DNA of 64,000 nucleotides from Ariolimax columbianus (lineage: Eukaryota; Mollusca; Gastropoda; Stylommatophora; Arionidae). The stretch spans positions 27,880,901 through 27,944,900 of the forward strand of contig JAVGWX010000012.1 in the NCBI GenBank assembly GCA_036924085.1. Direction: 5' to 3'. The notes under the pieces are model-generated. The model saw only the letters and a list, made by a program, of their open reading frames with translations, was not told the DNA's origin and ran no database searches. Shown here one piece after another: positions 57,505 through 64,000 of the stretch (its first letter is position 1; every line of letters starts with the position of its first letter). The position numbers and the translations under genes are program-made.

Positions 57505-58054
57505 AAGGAAGTGATAGTCAAACTGTATAAAGCATTAGTTAGACCTAGATTGGAGTACTGTGTACAGGTGTGGAGTCCTTATCATAGAGGGGATATAAAC
57601 ATGCTGGAAAGGATACAAAAAAGAGCGACAAAGCTGATAGTGGGATTCCAGAATTACAGTTATGAGGAAAGAGTCAGAACAACCGGTCTACGGTGTCAAG
57701 AAAAGAGAAGAAATCGAGATGACTTAATACAGGTTTATTAGATAATCAAAGGAACAGATAAATTAGACTATAACAAGTTTTTCAAAACACAACGACCTAC
57801 AAGAACAAGAGGACATAGCTTCAAATTAACTAAAGAAAGATCCAGATTAGATATTAGGAAATTTTTTTTTACTCAGAGAGTGGTGAATGTTTGGAATGCT
57901 TTGCCTCAGGAAGTAGAGGAGGCAGGGACAATTAATGGTTTGAAGAATAAATTGGATGCACATAGCTTTTAGAGCAAGGTAATGCATAAGAAACTGGTTG
58001 TATACAGACTCTGCAGAGTCTTCTAAACCAGAAAAAAACGTTAAGTTAAGTTAA
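57505..58054 (+). pseudogene. CR1-like LINE C-terminus in ASB intron
   Basis: VKLYKALVRPRLEYCVQVWS, then NMLERIQKRATKLIVGFQNY in open frame 57,511-57,741, then the C-terminal remainder with stops, and the 3' end GTCTTCTAAACCAG...ACGTTAAGTTAAGTTAA. It lies antisense to the ASB gene. Confidence 0.92.
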
Positions 58055-58102
58055 AACCATTGCTATTGAAACACCCACTGCAAGAATAAACAAAGTGCTT
58101 CA

Positions 58103-59197
58103 GTGCAGACTTCCTGGATGTGGTGTTGGTCCTATGCTCTGGCTGGACAGAATGTAAACATAATGAAGAAGAAAGAAACATTAAAAAAATATATTTTTAG
58201 CCTATATTTTGAAACATTATACCAAGATCAACAAGCTGCTGTCCGAGTATCTGGGCAAACATCAGATTGGTTTGCAGTACAAAAGGGAGTCCGACAGGGA
58301 TGTATACTCTCACCTTATCTGTACAACATATATGCGGAATGTATAATGAGAAATGTGCGAGAAGATGAGAACATTGAAAGTTTCGACCCATTTACGATTG
58401 GGGGGTACGAGATTCCAGAGTTACGATATGCAGATGACACAGTGATACTATCAAGAAGTGCGGAAGGGCTAGAGCAGCTACTTTCAGCCGTTAATGGACA
58501 TAGTAAAGATCAAAATCTGTTCATAAACATAAACAAAACAAAGATAATGACCACCGATAAAACACAATGTCAGCATACATTTACAGTGGGTGGTGAGGAA
58601 ATAGATCAGGTTACACATTTTGAATATCTGGGCTCCAGAATCGACAAAAATGGTGACTGCTCGAAAGAAATCAGAAGAAGACTAGCTATGGCAATGCAGA
58701 GACTGAACAGCCTGAAGAAATTATGGCAGGGCACCAACAAAACGATAAAAGTAAAAGTCTTGAGAGCCTGTGTTTTTCCTGTGGCAGCTTATGGCTGTGA
58801 AGCATGGACGATTACCAAAACTTCTAGACAAAGAATCGAATCCTTCGAGTCAAAATGTTACAGAAAGATCCTCAGAATACCCTGGACAGAGAAAAGAACA
58901 AATGTAGACATTCGGCAAGAGTTGAGCATAGAGGAGAACTGGTTTATCAATTCCATTTTGGCTAGAAAATGCAAATACTTTGGTCACATCAAGAGACACA
59001 ACGGTCTTGAGAGGACGGTGATGGAAGGTATGGTGCCAGGCAAAAGAGGAAGGGGTAGACCAAGAAGACGATGGCACCAAGATATCCAGGAGTGCCTGAG
59101 TATGACAGTGGCGGAAGCTGGAGTTTTGGCAAGGGAACGAGTTTCTTTCAGACAGACTGTGATGGGAGCGACGTTCTACAAAGGACATGCTACATGA
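58103..59197 (+). CDS. RTE-like reverse transcriptase, C-terminal half, open 364-codon frame
   Basis: Longest non-repeat open frame in the window, lying in the ASB intron on the opposite strand. RT homology starts at about residue 30: LYQDQQAAVRVSGQ, KGVRQGCILSPYLYNIY (61-77), YADDTVIL (109-116, catalytic YADD intact), HFEYLGSRIDKNG, AAYGCEAWTITK, then FGHIKRHN and a basic KRGRGRPRRRWHQDI near the C-terminus. The element is 5'-truncated: endonuclease and motif A (the first catalytic Asp) are missing, so it cannot support retrotransposition alone. The ATG is fortuitous. The absence of stops and frameshifts points to a recent insertion. Confidence 0.9.
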   Translation: MQTSWMWCWSYALAGQNVNIMKKKETLKKYIFSLYFETLYQDQQAAVRVSGQTSDWFAVQKGVRQGCILSPYLYNIYAECIMRNVREDENIESFDPFTIGGYEIPELRYADDTVILSRSAEGLEQLLSAVNGHSKDQNLFININKTKIMTTDKTQCQHTFTVGGEEIDQVTHFEYLGSRIDKNGDCSKEIRRRLAMAMQRLNSLKKLWQGTNKTIKVKVLRACVFPVAAYGCEAWTITKTSRQRIESFESKCYRKILRIPWTEKRTNVDIRQELSIEENWFINSILARKCKYFGHIKRHNGLERTVMEGMVPGKRGRGRPRRRWHQDIQECLSMTVAEAGVLARERVSFRQTVMGATFYKGHAT

Positions 59198-59284
59198 TGA
59201 TATTTTGATGACAACAAAAAAGCTAAATCGTATCCTACTTCCTGTATGAATAACAATTTATAAACTTAATGAACATTTGTGTTG

Positions 59285-59820
59285 AGAACATGTCATTCAA
59301 CAATTCTCTTTACACCCCTAATTTCTCCAAAACTTCCTTACTTATTTCCTTTTCTGTCCATGAGTTGTGTCACATTTTTCTTTATATCCCGATTTCAAAA
59401 GCATCAATTCTCTTCTTGGACTATTTGTTCACTGCTCATGTTTGTTTCAACACCGTACAGTAAAGATAAATATTCATAACACTAGTTCGCTCTCATTGTT
59501 AATTTGTGAGTTTTTTATTTGGATCTCACAATTTTTTTTTGTTTTTGCGTTTGCCTTATTTCTCTATTCCCCAAAGCTGTGTGCGTTGCACTGTGGTTTT
59601 TATTTTGCGCCTATCGGCCCAGTGCATCCGACTTCAGCATGCATTTTATGTAAGGGTCTGCTTCCTTCTGCTTTTTCTAAGGGTTTGCTTCCCCGGGGTA
59701 ACGGCCGGTGCTGTGATGGGGATCGAACCCAGCTCCTTCGGTTTCTGAGCCGCGTCACTTATCCACTAGCCCACGCCGTCCCCGATCTCACTATTTGACT
59801 CATATTGGTAAAAACTAAGT
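59285..59820 (-). pseudogene. LINE fragment, antisense, interrupted by a SINE
   Basis: Plus-strand CAATTCTCTTTACACC, TAATTTCTCCAAAACTTC and GTTAATTTGTGAGTT correspond to 55,270-55,500. The copy is broken at GATCTCACAATTT by the SINE at 59,535-59,783. Confidence 0.7.
59535..59783 (-). mobile_element. tRNA-headed SINE, antisense, with 13-bp target-site duplication
   Basis: Flanks GATCTCACAATTT (59,522-59,534) and GATCTCACTATTT (59,784-59,796), one mismatch. On minus: GTGGGCTAGTGGATAAGTGA (box A), GCTGGGTTCGATCCCC (box B), core GCTGAAGTCGGATGCACTGG, then a poly(A)-like tail. Same family as 63,449-63,720. Confidence 0.92.
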
Positions 59821-59827
59821 ATATCTT

Positions 59828-60052
59828 CTTCTTCTTTATTCGTTCGTTCAAATCTCTCGCTACTAAGTCATTAAAAATGGCTTTGCAAGTAGCATGATGT
59901 TGTCCGGAGAACGGAATGCACTGTGTCGTAGTTTACAGCTCAACAGCAATGTTTGCACCTTTCGGTCCGACATATTCGACTTCAGCAGGCATTTTTGGGT
60001 ACTGGGTTAGCCTTCCCTATTCAATCCCTTCTCCTTAGCCAGTCAATAGTCA
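59828..60052 (-). mobile_element. GAA-tailed SINE, antisense, head missing
   Basis: TCTTCTTCTTCTTTATTCG on plus is the tail. The body matches other copies to TCCCTTCTCCTTAGCCAGTC, where the 53-bp tandem repeat begins. The head is lost. Confidence 0.85.
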
Positions 60053-60262
60053 ATGACCGTAGCATAAGTCAGAGTATGACTGTATATAGGTCATGTGGAG
60101 TACAGTAGTTAAGTGACATAAGTCAGAGTATGACTGTAGAACCATGTGGAGTACAGTAGTTAAGTGACACAAGTCAGAGTATGACTGTATAACCATGTGG
60201 AGTACAGAAGTTAAGTGGCATAAGTCAGAGTATGACTGTATATAAGCCATGTATAGTAGTTA
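60053..60262. repeat. 51-54-bp tandem repeat, four copies
   Basis: AGTCAGAGTATGACTGTATA at 60,067, 60,121, 60,172 and 60,225, followed by CCATGTGGAGTACAGTAGTT. Confidence 0.92.
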
Positions 60263-60273
60263 AGTGAACCCAC

Positions 60274-60374
60274 CTGTATAGCAGCAGCTCTCTGTAAAGC
60301 TGTTTGGCCTGCTCGGTTCTTGATATCAGTGTCTGCATTGTAGTCCAGTAAAATCCTCGTCACATGCAGATTAC
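60274..60374 (-). CDS. ankyrin repeat and SOCS box protein (ASB-type), penultimate exon
   Basis: A 101-nt exon on the minus strand between TTTAAATATTACACAG (acceptor) and CAG|GTGGGT (donor). It encodes NLHVTRILLDYNADTDIKNR then AGQTALQRAAAIQ, a clear ankyrin repeat. The exon ends in phase 0, and the SOCS-box exon at 57,071 starts in phase 0, so splicing gives AAAIQ-ASGLN, a natural ankyrin-to-SOCS junction. The intron between (57,072-60,273, 3.2 kb) is GT-AG and full of retroelements. Upstream exons were not found to the window's right end and must lie beyond it or be unrecognised. Confidence 0.85.
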
Positions 60375-60471
60375 CTGTGTAATATTTAAAACAATAAAAT
60401 ACTATTTATCACTGGATTGCATGATTTTGTATATTTGTGATTTTATTAATCTTTTTCTTGTGTATTTACTT

Positions 60472-62115
60472 TCAGATATTAACTTGGATTTCTCTAAGGC
60501 TATTAGTGTCTCTGTAGAATGTGTTCTTCTTCACGCATTATAGTATTAGACCTGTTTACAGGAAAGGCTTCGGGAGTAAACCCAGAGGAAAAATCTGCAT
60601 CCTGTGTTACCTATAGTTGCCTGGATTATGGGTTGCCTTCAGATGAAGGTAGCTAAGGATGAGAGACTGAGGCTGACGCAGTGCAAGTCTTTCCCACTTC
60701 AATCTATTCAAATGCAAGTTACAGCAACAGACGAACAGAAAGAAAATATGCGAGAAAATGGAGACATCTCGCAGCACAAGTATGAAGCTGCCACCATCTG
60801 TGCTTGCAATGGGCAACTGATAGTTTTGTCTATCACAAGTGATGAAGACCACTCTCTTTGTTCAGCCGTGTGGACAGTCGTATCTCTTGCTGTGTTCGCT
60901 GAAATGGGTGACTTGCGCGGAGATTTGGATTAAAGTGAGGAAGAAACTGCGCCTTTTGTCAAACTCACTCACAGAGCCTAAGCTATCTTTTGCCAGTGGC
61001 AAGACATTCATCGAGACGACTGGAGATAGCATAGGATGCACATTTTGCCTCAGGGTTACCACCAAAACCTTTCCATAAACATGTAACCCGCAGGGTAGAA
61101 AGGTGGGAAGGCATCTAACGCAGTTTGTCGTGCCTTTTCGATAACCACAAGAGGTCGTGTGGACAACACTCAGCGTGTGAGTGAGTCTCTCCCCAGCTGT
61201 ATTCAGTTCATCATAGAAGCATCTAAAATTCCCACACGCCATATTCGTGAAGGTGAACCGGCAGAACTAACCCGTGAGATACGACACAGGTATAACTAGT
61301 TTAAGCGTAGCGCCATTTAGCCGGCGTCCAGACCAGGATAAACGGATGGGAGAAATCACAAAAAAAGAACGAAATAACAAGTCCAGACGGAAAACAACTC
61401 CACGTATCCGTGAACACAAGTGTAAGTCGTCGACTAGTGTGAATTCCAGGCAAATCCGTGGTCTGGCGGTATCCATAATGATCCAAAACAGTAGAGAAAT
61501 GTAGACTCGCAGCCAGTTACGGCGCCATAATGGGCAACTATTATTATTATTATTGTATTAGGCATCAACTTGGATATCTCTAAGCCTATTAGTGTCTCTA
61601 TAGAGCGTCTCCTCCTTCATACATTATTCTATTAGGCATCAACTTGGATATCTCTAAGCCTATTAGTGTCTCTATAGAGTGTATCCTCCTCCATACATTA
61701 TTGTATTAGGCACCAACTTAGATATCTCTAAGCCTGTTAGTGTCTCTATAGAGTGTATCCTCCTTCATACACTACTGTATTAGGCATCAACTTAGATCTC
61801 TCTAAGGCTATTAGTTCCTCTATCGAATGAGCCCTTCTTCATACACTATTAGGCATCATCAACTTTGATATCTCTAAGGTTATTAGTGCCTCTATAGAGC
61901 CAGCCCTACTTCATACACTATTAGGCATCAACTTGGATATCTCTAAGGCTATTAGTGCCTCTATAGATCCTGCCCTCCTTCATACACTATTGTATTAGGC
62001 ATCAACTTGGGTATCTCTAAAAAAATTAAATTAGTGGTCAACCAGTTTATTGATATCTCTATAGAGTTTGTCTTTCTTCTTCTTATTCAAACACTTTCAA
62101 GTGACAACTTAAATA
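60472..62115. repeat. 74-bp tandem repeat, split by a ~1-kb segment
   Basis: GGCATCAACTTGGATATCTC with TAAGCCTATTAGTGTCTCTA recurs at 74 bp (61,561 and 61,635), about seven copies at 61,555-62,115. One copy sits alone at 60,472-60,550. Diverged relatives extend to about 62,460. Confidence 0.9.
60552..61545. other. unidentified ~1-kb segment inside the 74-bp array
   Basis: Separates the single 74-bp copy from the main array. Open frames: plus 60,604-60,933 (109 codons), minus 61,242-60,862 (126) and plus 61,274-61,504 (76, basic). None matched a family I know. ATAGTTGCC near 60,612 and its complement near 61,535 could be short terminal inverted repeats. Possibly a DNA element. Confidence 0.45.
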
Positions 62116-62589
62116 TCTCTAAAGCTAAAGAAAGACGTTGGTGGATCGAGGTTGTCTCTGACACACTCAGGAAGTTATACCAAGTAATAGCACAAGCCTC
62201 TCACCTGGCGATAACAAGAAATCTACGCCCCCTTTCAGCAAGAGCAGTAGTACAAAAGAAGAAGAAAGAAAGCTAGTCAGCCTGAGATTGAAGGTATCTC
62301 TTTACAACTTAGCTTTCTTTATTCCTTCAGTTATCAACTTGAATATATCTACTCAAATAAATGGTCAACTTGAGGTCAGTGGTGCCTCCAAAGAACTTGA
62401 CTTTTTTCCTCAGCCTCCTTTTAGACATCAAACTTGAATATATCTACTCAAATTAATAGTCAAAACAATTTTAGAAAACAAAAATTGGAAAGTAGGAACA
62501 ACACCACACATGGTATATACAAGCAGACATTGATTGATTACATTTGGATATAAGATAATGAAGTCTCAATATCTACTGCCCGTGCTAAC
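62116..62589. other. no recognisable gene
   Basis: Diverged 74-bp repeat remnants and unassigned sequence. Confidence 0.45.
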
Positions 62590-63006
62590 CAAATAGTTTT
62601 TGCTCATCGCAAGTGAAGATGGGGACAGCATCTAACATGTGCTGTGATGTGTGATCTCATGTCGACTGTAAAGTTCAATCATGGCACAGCAGATTCTGTA
62701 GGTCACACATGTAAAGTGGGGTCATCTTGCATTCTGTTCTTTTAGGCAGCTTGCATTCTCTCAGCCTCAGCCATGATATTCACATGTCAGGCAGAACAGT
62801 TATGTATAAGCATCTCTCACGATATGATATCAATGTTGAAGCATTTCAGAGACGAGGATCTAAGGAGTCTCTTCCTCGTCCACCTGAGAAGTCTGCCTGT
62901 TCTAAGCTCACCCTATGTCAGCTGCTTGGGGAGGAGCTCATTAGGCATGCAAAAAACATGTGCCATCCATCTTATCTGGGCTCTTTGCAGAAGAGCATGG
63001 ATGTTC

Positions 63007-63322
63007 TTCTTCTTCTTCTTCGTTCTCAATCTCCCACTACCAAACCCTGAAAGGGCTTAAGTAGCAGAATGTAGTCCAGAGAACGGAATGTGTTGTGTCG
63101 TAGTTTACAGCTTGGCTGCGATATTTGCACCTTTCGGTCCAACACATCCGACTTCAGCAAGCATTTTTTTAGTACCGGGTTAGCATTCCCTCTTCGATCC
63201 CTTCTCCTTAGCCAGTCTGCCCTGCTGCAGCTTGTTATCCAGGATCACCACGTGGAGGTGTAGAAGGGTCTTGGCAGCTCTGGTTCGCTGGCCCTGATGC
63301 TAGCAGTCACCACTGCAGCATC
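63007..63322 (-). mobile_element. GAA-tailed SINE, antisense, with 11-bp target-site duplication
   Basis: CATGGATGTTC at 62,996-63,006 and 63,323-63,333. Tail TTCTTCTTCTTCTTCG on plus, then TCTCAATCTCCCACTACCAA, the core complement CATCCGACTTCAGCAAGC, and the head truncated after GCTAGCAGTCACCACTGCAG. Confidence 0.93.
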
Positions 63323-63448
63323 CATGGATGTTCAACATGGTTGATCTGTTGAGGATTTCAGATTTAAGTACTTTGTCCTGCCATCTAATTCTGAGTAGCC
63401 TACAGAGACAGCTCAAATGGAAATAATTTAGCTGCCTGGCATGTCTGA

Positions 63449-63720
63449 TTTGAAAAAAATAAATTTTTATTGATTTTTTTTTGGTGTTCACCTTATTTCT
63501 CTAATCCCCAAAGCGGTGTGCATTGCACTGTGGTTTTTATTTTGCACCTGTTGGCCCAGTGCATCCGACTTCAGCATGCATTTTATGTAAGGACCTGCTT
63601 CCTCCTGCATTTTCTAAGGGTTTGCTTCCCTGGAGTAACGGTAGGTGCTGTGATGGGGATCAAACTCAGCACCTTCTGGTTGTGAGGCATGTCACTTAAC
63701 CACTAGCCCACGCGTCCCCA
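63449..63720 (-). mobile_element. tRNA-headed SINE, antisense, with perfect 12-bp target-site duplication
   Basis: TGGCATGTCTGA at 63,437-63,448 and 63,721-63,732. On minus: GTGGGCTAGTGGTTAAGTGA (box A), GCTGAGTTTGATCCCC (box B), the core GCTGAAGTCGGATGCACTGG, and an A/T-rich tail. Sister of 59,535-59,783. Confidence 0.95.
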
Positions 63721-64000
63721 TGGCATGTCTGAAATACACTGTCCACACTTCGCAGGCATACAGAAGAGTGCTTAGCACTACAGCATGTTACACGTTTACT
63801 TAAATGGCAACAGCATGGCTTCAGAGCAAGATGAAGGCCAAGAAAATAGCGTACTGACAGTGTTAAAGAAACAATCCAGAGGCATGGATTGAAACATTAC
63901 ATTTGCCACAAAGATGGTATATGAAAGAAGATTGCACTAATCCACAAGGTTTAGCAATGTAAGTATGGATGAGATAAGGTGATATAAGAAAGCTGTAATA

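Larger units (their letters stand above)
62590..63870 (-). pseudogene. LINE C-terminal region, antisense, hit by two SINEs
   Basis: Minus-strand blocks in order: VVLSTLLYACEVWTVYFRH (about 63,770), HARQLNYFHLSCLCRLLRI then RWQDKV (about 63,445-63,375), IRWMAHVFCMPNELLPKQL (about 62,975), KCFNIDIIS (about 62,840) and a C-terminal CRICCAMIELYSRHEITHH (about 62,660), a decayed C-x-x-C...H...H finger. Several stops. It is interrupted at 63,007-63,322 and 63,449-63,720. Confidence 0.88.

Noticed and set aside
60862..61242. A host gene on the minus strand (126 codons)
   Set aside because: No recognised domain and no convincing splice sites, and it lies in a segment interrupting a tandem repeat. 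Left as unidentified.

Overview
This is a eukaryotic, animal-type genomic window made almost entirely of transposable elements and tandem repeats, with one recognisable piece of a host gene. The organism is probably a mollusc, most likely a gastropod. That is inference: the mix of I-group LINEs with RNase H, RTE-like and CR1-like LINEs, tRNA-headed SINEs and extreme minisatellite content fits, but no species marker is present. I see no bacterial operon, CRISPR array, rRNA gene or intact tRNA gene.

Layout. 1-5 kb: a 31-bp minisatellite grown from a LINE 3' end, unassigned DNA, and the antisense endonuclease half of a LINE. 7-16 kb: a 162-bp array, a decayed LINE split by a (CA/CATA)n block, a 45-bp array, tRNA-like SINE heads amplified in tandem, a polypurine block and a decayed reverse transcriptase. 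16-24 kb: a 50-bp array, a short retroelement ('R') inserted in a SINE, a foldback element, a second R copy swollen by a 3-kb satellite of about 90 units of 32-34 bp, then 49-bp, hairpin and 24-bp arrays. 24-31 kb: unassigned DNA, SINE heads and a 39-bp array that keeps its reading frame. 31-46 kb: dense nested LINEs (I-group, RTE-like, CR1-like), a mariner-like MITE and a 26-bp minisatellite. 46-56 kb: a 32-bp array invaded by several elements, more SINEs and LINEs, and a 35-bp array. 56.7-60.4 kb: two minus-strand exons of an ankyrin repeat/SOCS box (ASB-type) gene whose 3.2-kb intron is packed with retroelements, one carrying a 364-residue reverse transcriptase reading frame. 60-64 kb: a 74-bp array split by an unidentified ~1-kb segment, and an antisense LINE hit by two SINEs.

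How the parts relate. Many insertions can be read exactly because their target-site duplications survive (10-14 bp). I-group LINE copies end in (GAA)n, and so does the commonest SINE here (six copies plus a fragment), suggesting the LINE machinery moves the SINE. Two structurally different SINE families share a central block around GCTGAAGTCGGATG. At least three tandem arrays are traceable to mobile elements inside this window: the LINE 3' end at 151-454, the R element at 18.9-21.9 kb and the tRNA head at 12.5 kb. Turnover of retroelements into satellites is the main biological story here.

Limits. Boundaries of decayed elements are good to a few tens of bases at best. Clade names (I-group, RTE-like, CR1-like) come from motif recognition, not a phylogeny.
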